In this document: positions 44,861 through 54,301 of the stretch, piece by piece | Numbering within the stretch: position 1 is the stretch's first letter | How the letters are laid out: each line of letters starts with the position of its first letter | Origin: Rhodospirillaceae bacterium | Lineage (GTDB): Bacteria; Pseudomonadota; Alphaproteobacteria; Rhodospirillales; JABHCV01 | DNA length: 64,000 nt | Reading direction: 5' to 3' | Assembly: GCA_018671895.1 (NCBI GenBank) | Contig: JABHGV010000070.1 | Span: 62,001 to 126,000, forward strand | Notes under the pieces: model-generated | What the model saw: only the letters and a program-made list of their open reading frames with translations | The model's database searches: none | Told to the model about the DNA's origin: nothing | Made by a program: the position numbers and the translations under genes

Positions 44861-45810
44861 CAAAAAAGGGGAACGCCCCGAAGGGCCGGTCTTTGTCTGC
44901 AAAATTGCCTCTCAAAATCAGTGGTCGCGAACCCGCCGAGACTAGTCCCGGCGCACGTCCAAGTAAACCCGGACAGGCACCGACGCCGGGCCTGTATCTT
45001 GTCGCCACACCCATCGGCAATGCGCGCGATATTACGCTGCGCGCCCTTGATATCCTGAACCAGGCCGACGTCATCGCGTGTGAAGATACCCGCGTAACAT
45101 CAAAGCTGCTGTCCATTCACGGCATCAGGGTGCCGTTGCTGGCCTATCACGAACACAATGCCGAGCGTGTCAGGCCAGCCATTATTGAACGCCTGAAAGG
45201 TGGCGAAATCGTGGCCCAGGTATCAGATGCCGGAACGCCGATGATTTCGGACCCGGGGTTCCGGCTGCTGAAATCATGCATCGACAATGATATCGATGTC
45301 ACCCACCTGCCCGGCGCATCGTCGGTGTTGATGGCGTTGGTGTTGTCCGGACTGCCAACGGACCGGTTCCTGTTCGCCGGTTTCCCGGCCACCAAACAGG
45401 GCAAGCGGCGGACGGGCTTCGACGAGCTGAAAGCCGTTCCGGCAACGCTGGTGTTTCTGGAAAGCCCGAAACGGCTGGCCAAATCCCTTGCCGATATGAC
45501 CCATGTGTTCGGGGGGCGCGACGCCGCCATTGGTCGCGAGCTTACCAAGATGTTCGAAGAAGTTCGGCGCGGTACGTTGGATGAGCTGGCGGCGCATTAC
45601 GCCGAGGCCGGAGCACCAAAGGGCGAGGTGACGGTTGTCGTCTCGGCCCCAAGCGACGACCGCGCAGTCATTTCCGACGATGAGCTGGATGCCCTGCTGA
45701 ACGCAGCCCTTGAAACCGATAGCGTGCGCGATGCCGCCCAGCGCGTCGCCAGCAAAACCGGGCTTGCGAAACGCACCGTCTATAACCGGGCGTTGGAATT
45801 GTCCTCTTGA
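44845..45810 (+). CDS. rsmI: 16S rRNA 2'-O-ribose C1402 methyltransferase RsmI
   Basis: A 321-residue SAM-dependent methyltransferase of the tetrapyrrole-methylase fold. The core opens PGLYLVATPIGNARDITLRA at about residue 47; CEDTRVTSKLL, QVSDAGTPMISDPGFRL and LPGASSVLMALVLSGLPTDR are signature blocks. A basic 45-residue N-terminal extension (KKGNAPKGRSLSAKLPLK) precedes the domain. A later start is possible, but no good alternative with a binding site was seen. It is the first gene of a plus-strand operon. Confidence 0.95.
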   Translation: MTKRASKKGNAPKGRSLSAKLPLKISGREPAETSPGARPSKPGQAPTPGLYLVATPIGNARDITLRALDILNQADVIACEDTRVTSKLLSIHGIRVPLLAYHEHNAERVRPAIIERLKGGEIVAQVSDAGTPMISDPGFRLLKSCIDNDIDVTHLPGASSVLMALVLSGLPTDRFLFAGFPATKQGKRRTGFDELKAVPATLVFLESPKRLAKSLADMTHVFGGRDAAIGRELTKMFEEVRRGTLDELAAHYAEAGAPKGEVTVVVSAPSDDRAVISDDELDALLNAALETDSVRDAAQRVASKTGLAKRTVYNRALELSS

Positions 45811-46184
45811 ACGACGCCGGGAATGACAAAAAGAAAAATGCCTGGCTGTTTGGGCGGACGTCTGAATCCCTGGCCGTGTGGATGTTGCGGCTGAAGGGCT
45901 ATCGCATTATTGCGCGGGACCACCGGACCGGGGCCGGAGAAATCGATATCATTGCCAAGCGCGGAGGCATGCTGGCCTTTGTCGAGGTCAAGGCACGGCG
46001 AGATTTCAATACCGCCGCCGAGGCGCTGGGCCCCGCACAACGCAGGCGCATCGAGCGCGCGGCAGAAGTCTTTCTTTCAACCCGGCCTGAATACAGCACG
46101 TGCGATATTCGCTTCGATGTCGTGCTGGTCGCCCGCCTGGGCCCGCCCCGTCATTTACCCAACGCATGGATATCAGGCGATTGA
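45807..46184 (+). CDS. YraN/UPF0102 endonuclease-like protein
   Basis: A 125-residue protein of the YraN family, predicted Holliday-junction-type endonuclease fold; function not established. The family blocks GYRIIARDHRTGAGEIDIIA and LAFVEVKARRDFNTAAEAL carry the nuclease-like acid and Lys residues. TTG start at 45807 overlaps the rsmI stop (TTGA), a coupling seen in many proteobacteria. Confidence 0.9.
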   Translation: MNDAGNDKKKNAWLFGRTSESLAVWMLRLKGYRIIARDHRTGAGEIDIIAKRGGMLAFVEVKARRDFNTAAEALGPAQRRRIERAAEVFLSTRPEYSTCDIRFDVVLVARLGPPRHLPNAWISGD

Positions 46185-46215
46185 ACACAGGGCTTGAGGC
46201 TCTTACACTGGGCAG

Positions 46216-46833
46216 ATGATTCGCCAGATTCGCGTCCTTGTTTTTACCCTTTTAGCTGCCACACACCTTGGTGCTTGCGAACCGGTCAGCATGGCGATTG
46301 GGGCCGGGGCTGCGACCGGGGTCGCCGCCTATCAGGAACGCGGCATCGAAGGCGTCGCCAGCGATACCCGTATAAAACTTGAAATTCTGAAGAACTGGTT
46401 CGATGCCAACAGCGGCTTGAACAAAAACGCGTCGGTCGAGGTTTATGAGGGGCGCGCCCTGTTGACCGGCGCCATGCCGACCGAAGTATTGCGTGCCGAT
46501 GCCGTCAAGCTGGCGTGGAAGGTCGAAGGCGTCGTTGATGTTTTAAACGAGATTACCATTGGTACATCAGGCGGAATTGGTGAGTTGGCGCGCGATACAG
46601 CCATCACCGCCGAGCTTAAGGCTAAGCTGACCTTCGACGATAAGGTGCTGGCCGTCAATTATACGGTTATTACAACAGCCGGGACCGTCCACCTGATGGG
46701 CATTGCCCAAGACAAGGCGGAACTCGACCGGGTGATTTTGCGGGCTCGGGATATTTCTTATGTCAAACGGGTGCTCAGCCATGTGCGTGTGAAAATCAAG
46801 GACGCGCCAAAGCAAAAGGCCAACGGCCAATGA
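46216..46833 (+). CDS. BON-domain lipoprotein (DolP/YraP-like)
   Basis: A 205-residue lipoprotein. Signal peptide with lipobox LGAC (Cys21). Two BON domains follow: VASDTRIKLEILKNWFD to VDVLNEITIG, then ARDTAITAELKAKLTFDD to HVRVKIK. DolP-type proteins bind anionic phospholipids and support envelope integrity. Position after yraN is the standard context. Its stop overlaps the next ATG (ATGA). Confidence 0.88.
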   Translation: MIRQIRVLVFTLLAATHLGACEPVSMAIGAGAATGVAAYQERGIEGVASDTRIKLEILKNWFDANSGLNKNASVEVYEGRALLTGAMPTEVLRADAVKLAWKVEGVVDVLNEITIGTSGGIGELARDTAITAELKAKLTFDDKVLAVNYTVITTAGTVHLMGIAQDKAELDRVILRARDISYVKRVLSHVRVKIKDAPKQKANGQ

Positions 46834-47687
46834 GGCCGTCTCCCGATATATGCCGTCGCCTGACGGCCATCGGAGCGCTCGCTGACGATGCTGTCGGGCT
46901 AACGGAAACAGCGCTTATTCTGGCCGCCGCTTCCAGGCCCGGTTCTGACGCAATGCCTTATGAGCGGCATTTGGAAAAGCTCACCGATGATGTCGCGGCT
47001 TATGTGGGTGCGGATGCCGACGACCCTGTTTCCGGGCTTGAAATGCGCACCGAGGCCCTGCGTCAGGTGATGGTCAAGCGATATGGTTATGCCGGGTCCG
47101 ATGATGCCTATGACGACCCGGACTGCGCCAATCTGATGCGGGTCATCGACCGCCGTCAGGGATTGCCCGTCACCCTGGGTATTGTCGCCCTGCATATTGC
47201 CCGCGCGCTTGGCTGGCATATGGAAGGACTGGATTTTCCGCCGCGCTTTCTGGTGCGCATGGAATTCGAAGGCAGGCGCGCCATTCTGGATGTTTTCGAC
47301 GGCTGTATCGAACTAACGCCACCGGACCTGCGCGGCCTGTACAAGGCGGTGTCCGGGGCGCATGTGGAAATTTCCCCCAGTCAATATACGGCCATGAGCA
47401 ACCGCGACATTTTGTTGCGCGCGGCTGCTAAAGTGAAAATTCATCATCTGCGTTCCGAACGCCTCGACGAGGCGCTCGATACCATCAAGACCATGTTGTT
47501 GTTCGCACCTGAAAACGCCCCGTTATGGCGCGAGGCCGGAATTCTTTATGCCCGTCTCGACCGCATTCCCGAGGCCATCGCCGCGCTGGAAGAATTTTTA
47601 CGCCACGCCGAGGGCGAGCCATCTGGCGATACGTCGCGCTATAAGACATCGGTTTTGTTGCAGGAACTGCGTGAACGGCTTAATTAA
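46830..47687 (+). CDS. SirB1-like transglutaminase-fold protein with TPR
   Basis: A 285-residue protein of the SirB1 family (transglutaminase-like fold plus a C-terminal tetratricopeptide segment). The core shows RRQGLPVTLGIVALHIARAL, WHMEGLDFPPRFLVRMEF and DVFDGCIELT; a TPR-like helix pair follows (RLDEALDTIKTMLLFAPENA). The biochemical role is not established. It is coupled to the BON lipoprotein and followed by gshB. Confidence 0.8.
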   Translation: MRPSPDICRRLTAIGALADDAVGLTETALILAAASRPGSDAMPYERHLEKLTDDVAAYVGADADDPVSGLEMRTEALRQVMVKRYGYAGSDDAYDDPDCANLMRVIDRRQGLPVTLGIVALHIARALGWHMEGLDFPPRFLVRMEFEGRRAILDVFDGCIELTPPDLRGLYKAVSGAHVEISPSQYTAMSNRDILLRAAAKVKIHHLRSERLDEALDTIKTMLLFAPENAPLWREAGILYARLDRIPEAIAALEEFLRHAEGEPSGDTSRYKTSVLLQELRERLN

Positions 47688-47696
47688 AGAAGCATC

Positions 47697-48638
47697 ATGA
47701 CTTTAAACGTTGCCATTCAGATGGACCCCATTGGGGGCGTCGACATTAACGCCGACTCGACCTTCGTGCTGGCGCTCGAAGCGCAAGTGCGCGGCTATCG
47801 CCTGTTTCATTATCACGTCAACGACATGTCGCTGCTCGCCGGGCGCGTCACGGCCAGGGCGCAAACGCTGGAGGTGCGCCCAACAGTCGGCGATCACTTT
47901 ACCTTGGGCGAGCCCGGAATCATCGACCTGGCCACGATGGACGTGGTGTTGATGCGCCAGGACCCGCCGTTCGATATGGGCTATATTTCGGCCACCCACA
48001 TGCTGGAGCAAATCCATCCAGACACCCTGGTCGTCAACGACCCGGCCCATGTGCGTAACGCACCTGAAAAGGTTTTCGCCACGCTGTTTCCCGGCCTGAT
48101 GCCGCCGACTCTGATTTCCCGCGATGTAGAAACCATCAAGGCATTCAGAGGCGAGCACAAAGACATTATTTTAAAGCCCCTGTACGGCAACGGCGGGGCA
48201 GGGGTATTTCATGTCGCGCCCGGCGACGACAACCTGAACGCCTTGCTTGAGATGTTTGCAGACCTAAATACCGAACCGCTGATGGCGCAAGCCTATCTGC
48301 CTGATGTGCGAGGTGGCGATAAGCGCATAATTCTTATCGATGGCAAGCCCGCCGGGGCCATTAACCGGATTCCCGCTGACGGCGACGTGCGCGCCAATAT
48401 GCATGCCGGCGGCACGCCTGAACCGTCGAAGATGACGAAGCGCGAACAGGAAATTTGCGATGCCATCGGCCCCGAGCTACAGCGCCGCGGCTTGATTTTC
48501 GCTGGCATCGACGTCATCGGCGACTGGTTGACGGAAATCAACGTCACCTCGCCTACAGGCTTGCAGGAAATAAACCGCTTCGATGGGGTCAAGCTCGAGG
48601 CCGACCTGTGGGACGCCATCGAGGCAAAGCTGAAATAA
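47697..48638 (+). CDS. gshB: Glutathione synthetase
   Basis: A 313-residue ATP-grasp enzyme that adds glycine to gamma-glutamylcysteine. N-terminal part starts [22 protein letters not shown]-grasp features are [15 protein letters not shown] (about 157-171), [20 protein letters not shown] and [19 protein letters not shown]. Complete. It is the fifth gene of the rsmI operon. Confidence 0.96.
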   Translation: MTLNVAIQMDPIGGVDINADSTFVLALEAQVRGYRLFHYHVNDMSLLAGRVTARAQTLEVRPTVGDHFTLGEPGIIDLATMDVVLMRQDPPFDMGYISATHMLEQIHPDTLVVNDPAHVRNAPEKVFATLFPGLMPPTLISRDVETIKAFRGEHKDIILKPLYGNGGAGVFHVAPGDDNLNALLEMFADLNTEPLMAQAYLPDVRGGDKRIILIDGKPAGAINRIPADGDVRANMHAGGTPEPSKMTKREQEICDAIGPELQRRGLIFAGIDVIGDWLTEINVTSPTGLQEINRFDGVKLEADLWDAIEAKLK

Positions 48639-48654
48639 ATCTCGCGGAGACTCC

Positions 48655-49338
48655 ATGCCCGACGAAGACAGCCCCGCCCGCCTGATGCTCGAGGGACAGG
48701 CCGGTCATGTCGCGGGCTTAGCCCTGTTGCTGGCGGCACTCCATAGCGTGAGCGATATAGCCGGGATTAAGGACGGTGAATTCCTCGGCCTGTTGAGTGC
48801 GTGTTGGGCCACGGCCATCGTTCTTAATGTCGTCTTTCATCAGGTCTATGTCTGGGCCTGCTGGCGCAGTGAATTGCATGCACATACTTTGAGCCGCCTG
48901 TTCGGCAACAGTGCATTTTTGTACTTCACCATTCCTTTCACCGTCTTCATGGTATTGCGGGTGCTGCTGGCCTTTGCGCTGGGCTGGGCCAATCGCGGGA
49001 CGCTGAGCATTGATCCCGTCGTCGGATATGGGGTGGCGGTGGTGATGCTGTTTCCGGTCGTCTGGCTGGCCTATTCCATAAAGCGCTATTTTACGTTCCG
49101 GCGCGCCTTTGGCATCGACCATTTCGATGCACGCTATCGCGGGGCCGAACTGGAGCAACGCGGCATTTTCAGGTTTATTCCAAACGCCATGTACACGGTC
49201 GGGTTCTTGGGTGTCTGGATCCCGGCGTTCCTGTTTCAATCGACGGCGGCGCTGGTGCTGGCCGCCTTTTGCCATGCCTATATCTGGGTGCATTATTTCT
49301 GTACCGAAAAGCCCGATATGAAGCGCATCTATGGCTGA
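48655..49338 (+). CDS. Integral membrane methyltransferase-like protein (ICMT/PEMT type)
   Basis: A 227-residue protein with about five hydrophobic helices. The C-terminal quarter (RFIPNAMYTVGFLGVWIPAF, then HYFCTEKPDMKRIYG) matches the isoprenylcysteine carboxyl methyltransferase or phosphatidylethanolamine N-methyltransferase pattern, with Glu-Lys-Pro-Asp-x-Lys-x-x-Tyr-Gly as the SAM-side motif. Substrate is uncertain: either a lipid head group or something else. It follows gshB closely. Confidence 0.6.
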   Translation: MPDEDSPARLMLEGQAGHVAGLALLLAALHSVSDIAGIKDGEFLGLLSACWATAIVLNVVFHQVYVWACWRSELHAHTLSRLFGNSAFLYFTIPFTVFMVLRVLLAFALGWANRGTLSIDPVVGYGVAVVMLFPVVWLAYSIKRYFTFRRAFGIDHFDARYRGAELEQRGIFRFIPNAMYTVGFLGVWIPAFLFQSTAALVLAAFCHAYIWVHYFCTEKPDMKRIYG

Positions 49339-49360
49339 AGGGGGCCTTTATTGCCGCCCT

Positions 49361-50056
49361 TTAAGCTTTTTCCAGGTCATTATTGCCGCGTTGCGAAGGA
49401 TGAGACTTGCGGAAATCATCGGCTTTTTCGGCATCAATTTCCTGTAGCGCCAGCAATGGGCCAATGCCGATGCTGTGCGCCGATGCGGTGTCCACAACAT
49501 CCGGCCCCGCGGTTGAGGGTGCGCCTAATGCGCCCGTTGTTGCCCCCGCAGCACGACCGGGAACTTCGTGTCCCTGAATGGCATCGGCTTCATTTTTCGC
49601 ATGGTTTTTACCGCCGTTCATCAGCCTTGCGGCCTCCATTCGGCGCTTGATTTCCTCTTCGATCAGGCCTTCGATCAATTGACGTTGTTCGGGCGGCAGC
49701 TCGCTCAGACTGGCCTCGGTCAGGCCCATGGCGCGGAGCAGTTTTTCGCGGATTTCCTCGCGTTTTTCCTGTTTTATATCATCGACAAACAGGCTGAAGC
49801 CGCGCGCCAAAATGCGCTCGATCAGGGTTTCTTCCTTGCCTTTTTCACCATTGGGGTCCTGTTCGGTATCTGCCGTGGATGTCGGAGATACAGGCGGGGT
49901 TGGCACCCCAGAGTTTGGCGGACCATCTGGTGTTCTGTCCGTTGTCACTTGCCCTTTTTTATCGGGCTCTGTGTTCGCAGGCTCTTTCGGCGGAGGGGTC
50001 GGCATACTGTGCCCCGTCGGAGGATAGTTCCACGTATTGGTAATGCTCATGCTCAT
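49361..50056 (-). CDS. Uncharacterised proline-rich soluble protein
   Basis: About 231 residues, not recognised. A disordered Pro/Thr-rich N-terminus (about 1-75) precedes an amphipathic, highly charged helix (EKREEIREKLLRAMGLTEAS, then LPPEQRQLIEGLIEEEIKRR) and a Gly/Ala-rich tail. The start is the ATG at 50056 with GAGG eight bases upstream. It diverges from comM. The helical block is the only part likely to be folded. Confidence 0.6.
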   Translation of the reverse strand: MSMSITNTWNYPPTGHSMPTPPPKEPANTEPDKKGQVTTDRTPDGPPNSGVPTPPVSPTSTADTEQDPNGEKGKEETLIERILARGFSLFVDDIKQEKREEIREKLLRAMGLTEASLSELPPEQRQLIEGLIEEEIKRRMEAARLMNGGKNHAKNEADAIQGHEVPGRAAGATTGALGAPSTAGPDVVDTASAHSIGIGPLLALQEIDAEKADDFRKSHPSQRGNNDLEKA

Positions 50057-50234
50057 GGTTCTGTCCTCTTGCTTGGCATGCGGGCGCACCGATCAACGTC
50101 GCCAAAGGCACCGTTGAACCCAATTCGATGCAAACCACACGCCAAACATGGTGCGGGAAACAGAAACTACTGGCGTTCTTGTTTCGTTCCGACTACACTC
50201 AAGGCTGGTAAATCGCTTGAGGGGCTCATTGGCA

Positions 50235-51794
50235 ATGGTTCAGCGCATCAACACCGTCTCGTTTCAGGGCATCGACGTTTTAGATGTCGACGTGCAGGTA
50301 CAGATGGCGTCCGGGCTGCCCGCCTTTACCATCGTCGGCTTGCCCGACAAGGCCGTGACGGAAGCCCGCGAACGGGTGCGCGCGTCGCTCAACGCCATCG
50401 GCCTGGCCCTGCCGCCGAAACGCATTACCGTCAATCTGGCCCCGGCCGATGTGCTGAAGGCAGGGTCCCATTTCGACCTGCCCATCGCCATTGGCATCCT
50501 GGCCGACATGGGGGTATTGCCCGGCGATGAAATTGGCAACTATCTGGCACTGGGTGAGCTGGCGCTGGACGGAAGCATCAGTGCGGTCAGCGGCGTTTTG
50601 CCCGCCGCCATTCATGCCAGTGCCAAAGACTTAGGATTAATTTGTCCCAGCGCCCAAGGCCCGGAAGCCGCGTGGGCCGGGGATATCGGCATTCTCGCGC
50701 CCGGCGATTTACTAGCGCTGGTCAATCATTTCAAGGGCACCCAGTTATTGTCGGCCCCGAAACCGGGTGCGGCCGAGGCAGCCCATGTTTATCCCGACCT
50801 TGCCGACATCAAAGGCCAGGAAAGCGCCAAACGGGCGCTCGAGGTGGCGGCGGCCGGTGGCCATAATTTGTTGATGGCGGGACCGCCCGGTGCTGGCAAA
50901 TCAATGCTGGCGTCGCGCCTGCCCGGTTTGCTGCCCGAGCTGGACACAGAAGAAATTCTTCAAACCAGCATGATTCAAAGCCTGGCGGGAACATTGGCGT
51001 CAGGCGGGCTGTCGCGCGACAGACCGTTTCGCGACCCGCATCATTCGGCATCCATGGCGGCCCTGGTCGGTGGCGGCCACAAGGTCAAGCCGGGCGAGGT
51101 GTCGCTTGCCCATCTGGGTGTGTTGTTCCTGGACGAACTTCCCGAATTTAATGCCCCCGCGCTGGAGGCTCTGCGCCAACCGCTGGAATCGGGCCGGGTG
51201 ACGGTGGCACGCGCCAATGCCCATGTCTCGTACCCGGCGCGCTTTCAGCTTATCGCCGCCATGAACCCGTGCCGCTGTGGGCATCTGGATGATCCGGGGC
51301 ATGCATGTTCGCGCGCCCCGCGATGCGCCGAAGATTATCAGTCGAAGATTTCAGGCCCTCTGTTCGACCGCATCGACATGCACATCGATGTCGCCGCCGT
51401 TAATGTCGCCGATTTAGGACTGCCACCACCGGCTGAATCATCGCTCGATGTGGCGGCTCGTGTCGCCGCCGGACGCGCCTTGCAAAAACGTCGCTATGCA
51501 TCGCACCCGACCGTCACCACAAACGCCGAGGCCGATGGTACATTGCTGGACGATGTCGCGACGCCTAACGAGGCCGGACACGCGCTGTTGCTGGAAGCCG
51601 CTGAAAGCATGCGACTAACGGCGCGCGGCTATCACCGGGTCATGCGGGTGGCCCGCACGCTGGCCGACATGGATGCGGTTCAAACGGGCGATACGGATGG
51701 GACCGGCGGTTCTGTCACCCGCATTCACATCGCCGAGGCGCTGTCTTATCGCAGGCTGATGCCGGGGCGTGAACAGGTCCGCATGCGGGCTTAA
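50235..51794 (+). CDS. comM: YifB/ComM-family Mg chelatase-like AAA ATPase
   Basis: A 519-residue protein of the ComM family, a hexameric helicase promoting branch migration during natural transformation. An N-terminal LonC-like domain (FTIVGLPDKAVTEARERVRA) is followed by the AAA domain with Walker A LMAGPPGAGKSMLASRLPG (about 213-231), Walker B FLDELPEF, and a Cys-rich loop NPCRCGHLDDPGHAC. Start ATG at 50235; an earlier ATG at 50148 adds 29 non-homologous residues. The neighbourhood rsmI-yraN-gshB-comM is typical. Confidence 0.93.
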   Translation: MVQRINTVSFQGIDVLDVDVQVQMASGLPAFTIVGLPDKAVTEARERVRASLNAIGLALPPKRITVNLAPADVLKAGSHFDLPIAIGILADMGVLPGDEIGNYLALGELALDGSISAVSGVLPAAIHASAKDLGLICPSAQGPEAAWAGDIGILAPGDLLALVNHFKGTQLLSAPKPGAAEAAHVYPDLADIKGQESAKRALEVAAAGGHNLLMAGPPGAGKSMLASRLPGLLPELDTEEILQTSMIQSLAGTLASGGLSRDRPFRDPHHSASMAALVGGGHKVKPGEVSLAHLGVLFLDELPEFNAPALEALRQPLESGRVTVARANAHVSYPARFQLIAAMNPCRCGHLDDPGHACSRAPRCAEDYQSKISGPLFDRIDMHIDVAAVNVADLGLPPPAESSLDVAARVAAGRALQKRRYASHPTVTTNAEADGTLLDDVATPNEAGHALLLEAAESMRLTARGYHRVMRVARTLADMDAVQTGDTDGTGGSVTRIHIAEALSYRRLMPGREQVRMRA

Positions 51795-51804
51795 CATAAT
51801 TTAT

Positions 51805-51850
51805 GGCGCACCCTGCGGTGGCGCGGCCTCTGGAAGCCAGGCTTTATTTG
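51805..51850. repeat. CTTCCAGA palindromic repeat, solo copy
   Basis: Between converging comM and the glycosyltransferase gene, oriented opposite to the 33.6 kb copy. Hairpin GCGCACC-CTGC-GGTGGCGC (51807-51824) precedes TCTGGAAGCCAGGCTTTA. Confidence 0.75.
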
Positions 51851-51860
51851 GCACCAAGAG

Positions 51861-52763
51861 TCAGCGCCGACGAAGATAATCCATAATGCTGGCAAACATG
51901 GCCGGCTGTTGGCGGCGTCCGGTGAAGTGATAAATGCGGGCGTCGGGAAAATCTTCCGGCTCGACATTTTCCATGTCGTAGAAATTATATTCGGCGCACG
52001 GCAACATCCGTACCCTGACATCGACGCCGCCAAGGTTCAGGCTTTCCGTGTGGTAGTTTTTAAACATTTCCTGACCACCGGCGCGTTCCAAAAGCCGCAC
52101 CAGCGCCGTTTGTTCGCGCAGCCATTCCTGATTGACCAGCGTCTCGCCCCACCAGGCATCAAGCAATGCGTCGCGTGCCGGAACGTTAGCGCCAAAATAA
52201 ATGACGCCACTATTCAGCACGAAGCAGAAATTCTGCTGCCAGGAAATATTGTCTATCAGCGTCAACGAGACGTCGGCATCATCGGTAAACACATCGTCGA
52301 TGGGCTTGAACAGCATCGCATCAGAATCCAGAAACACCAGCGGTTCGGCCCCGATGCGCCCGGACGCATCGCGCATGCAGCGAATTTTCTGGGCCAGAAG
52401 ATTTTCAAACCTGAGCGCCCGGTTTTCAGCAGCCTTCGACGCGGCGCTGCCCGGGAAACGTTTCAGAATGAACTTGCGAAATCGTTTTTTAAAGCCACGC
52501 TTGCGCGCATTGAACGCCAGCGCCAGTTTATGGCGTTGTTCCGTCGACGCGTGGGCTGAAAAATCGCCGATATCTTCGATTCTGGATTTCCAGTCGATGA
52601 CTTCAAGTGGCTGAAAGCTGCGTTCCAGTTCCGCCACTTGCGAGCCCGTCAGACCGAAATCGTAAATCAGAATTCGGGCGTCGGGATACAGGGCGCGCAC
52701 TTGTATGCAATTCTGCTTGAGCAGAAAAAAATAATTGGCGTCACCCGCTGCTAAAAAATTCAT
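51861..52763 (-). CDS. Putative GT-A-fold glycosyltransferase
   Basis: A 300-residue protein. A nucleotide-diphosphosugar-transferase fold is suggested by MNFLAAGDANYFFLLKQNCI, ARILIYDFGLTGSQV, and the acidic metal-binding triad LVFLDSDAMLFKPI at about 142-155; the C-terminal part includes CAEYNFYDMENVEP and IYHFTGRRQQP. The family number and acceptor are not known. It begins three bases after the HIT gene, so it is likely the last gene of the his operon transcript. Confidence 0.6.
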   Translation of the reverse strand: MNFLAAGDANYFFLLKQNCIQVRALYPDARILIYDFGLTGSQVAELERSFQPLEVIDWKSRIEDIGDFSAHASTEQRHKLALAFNARKRGFKKRFRKFILKRFPGSAASKAAENRALRFENLLAQKIRCMRDASGRIGAEPLVFLDSDAMLFKPIDDVFTDDADVSLTLIDNISWQQNFCFVLNSGVIYFGANVPARDALLDAWWGETLVNQEWLREQTALVRLLERAGGQEMFKNYHTESLNLGGVDVRVRMLPCAEYNFYDMENVEPEDFPDARIYHFTGRRQQPAMFASIMDYLRRR

Positions 52764-52766
52764 ATT

Positions 52767-53126
52767 CTAGAGCGCCAGCATGCTTCCAAGATTTTTACCG
52801 GCAAACACATGCACATGCAGGTGCGGGACCTCTTGATTGGCATCCGCACCATTGTTGGCAAGAATTCGATACCCGGCATCGACCGTATTCAAATCGCGCG
52901 CTACCTGACCGACAGCACGCATGAAGCCGGTGATTTCGGCGTCTGTTCCATTGGCCGAAAAATCATCCATATCCATGTACGCGCCTTTCGGGATGACCAG
53001 CACATGAGTCGGGGCTTGCGGGTTGATATCCTTAAAGGCCAGCGCGTGGTCATCTTCATAGACCTTGTCGCAAGGAATTTCGCCGCGCAGGATTTTAGCG
53101 AAAATATTGTCGTTGTCGTAAGCCAT
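52767..53126 (-). CDS. HIT-family hydrolase (HinT-like)
   Basis: A 119-residue histidine-triad protein, hydrolysing adenosine 5'-phosphoramidates or similar nucleotides. The triad is VPHLHVHVF near residues 99-107; IFAKILRGEIPCDKVYEDD and FKDINPQAPTHVLVIPKG are characteristic. It follows hisE, a common alphaproteobacterial position. Confidence 0.93.
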   Translation of the reverse strand: MAYDNDNIFAKILRGEIPCDKVYEDDHALAFKDINPQAPTHVLVIPKGAYMDMDDFSANGTDAEITGFMRAVGQVARDLNTVDAGYRILANNGADANQEVPHLHVHVFAGKNLGSMLAL

Positions 53127-53147
53127 ACTTTTGTCCCCACTACTCCG

Positions 53148-53486
53148 TTATTTTTTTGGTCTGGAATTTTTCTCGTCTATACCGGAAATTCCTTCACGGC
53201 GTTGCAGTTCGCCCCAAACGTCTTTCGGGCGCACGCCCATTTCGGCCCACAACACCAGCAGGTGATACAGCAGGTCGGCGCTTTCGTTGACGACTTCTTC
53301 TTCGGTTTCATCCAGCGCCGCAACGATGGTTTCTATTGCTTCTTCGCCCAGCTTGCGAGTGATCTCGCCGCGGCCATCGGCCAGCAGCTTCGCCGTATAA
53401 GATGTCTTTGGGTTTTTTCCGTGGCGGCTATCGATAATCTGAAACAATCCGTCGAGCACGCCACCATCGATAAGTCCGTCGCTCAT
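53148..53486 (-). CDS. hisE: Phosphoribosyl-ATP pyrophosphatase
   Basis: A 112-residue MazG-type hydrolase catalysing the second step of histidine synthesis. The helical core carries the metal-binding ExxE pattern in LGEEAIETIVAALDETEEEV, followed by ESADLLYHLLVLWAEMGVRP. Starts at the ATG at 53486 with GGGAGCT just upstream. HisI (phosphoribosyl-AMP cyclohydrolase) is not in the window. Confidence 0.94.
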   Translation of the reverse strand: MSDGLIDGGVLDGLFQIIDSRHGKNPKTSYTAKLLADGRGEITRKLGEEAIETIVAALDETEEEVVNESADLLYHLLVLWAEMGVRPKDVWGELQRREGISGIDEKNSRPKK

Positions 53487-53509
53487 TTTCAGCTCCCTTA
53501 TCTTCTTTC

Positions 53510-54292
53510 TTATTCGCTCTCTTGGAAAAGGCGCACGGGAATTCCCGCCGCCGCCATGTATGCTTTCGTTTCGGCAATTGTAAAGGTGCCGAAGTGAAAA
53601 ATCGAGGCCGCAAGCACAGCCGATGCATGTCCGTCGCGAACGCCTTCGACCATGTGCTCCAGCGTGCCGACGCCACCCGATGCAATTACCGGCACCGTAA
53701 CGGCGTCCGATATGGCGCGGGTCAAAGGAATATTGAAGCCCTGTTTGGTGCCGTCCCTGTCCATAGAGGTCAGCAAAATTTCCCCGGCCCCCAGCGACGC
53801 CATTCTTTGCGCCCACTCGACCGCATCAAGGCCGGTGGCGTTGCGACCGCCGTGGGTAAAGATTTCAAACTTGTCACCGGACGTCGAGGCAACCGACTTG
53901 GCATCGACAGATACGACAATGCATTGCGAGCCGAACTTTTCTGCGGCCTCGGCAACAAAATCAGGATTGTGAACGGCGGCGGTATTGATCGAGACCTTGT
54001 CGGCCCCGGCCAGCAGCAAGCGGCGAATGTCTTCGGTGTTGCGAACGCCGCCGCCAACGGTCAGCGGCATAAAACAATGTTCTGCCGTTCGCGAGACAAC
54101 ATCCAGAATGGTATCGCGGTTTTCATGGCTGGCGGTGATGTCGAGAAACGTCAGTTCGTCGGCGCCGGCGGCATCATATTTCTGCGCCGCTTCCACCGGG
54201 TCACCGGCATCGACCAGATCAACAAAGTTAACACCCTTGACGACACGGCCGCCTTCGACGTCGAGACAGGGAATGATGCGCGCCTTCAACAT
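53510..54292 (-). CDS. hisF: Imidazole glycerol phosphate synthase cyclase subunit
   Basis: A 260-residue TIM-barrel subunit that uses ammonia from HisH to form IGP and AICAR. It opens [20 protein letters not shown] with the catalytic Asp; the second catalytic Asp is in [15 protein letters not shown]; phosphate loops [10 protein letters not shown] and [16 protein letters not shown] are complete. Nine bases after hisA. Confidence 0.97.
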   Translation of the reverse strand: MLKARIIPCLDVEGGRVVKGVNFVDLVDAGDPVEAAQKYDAAGADELTFLDITASHENRDTILDVVSRTAEHCFMPLTVGGGVRNTEDIRRLLLAGADKVSINTAAVHNPDFVAEAAEKFGSQCIVVSVDAKSVASTSGDKFEIFTHGGRNATGLDAVEWAQRMASLGAGEILLTSMDRDGTKQGFNIPLTRAISDAVTVPVIASGGVGTLEHMVEGVRDGHASAVLAASIFHFGTFTIAETKAYMAAAGIPVRLFQESE

Positions 54293-54301
54293 GCCTGTTG
54301 C

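Noticed and set aside
44873-44892. GCCCCGAAGGGC hairpin within the start of rsmI, identical to the hairpin in the dapB-dnaJ repeat
   Set aside because: It lacks the CTTCCAGA arm and lies in coding sequence, so it is most likely coincidental.
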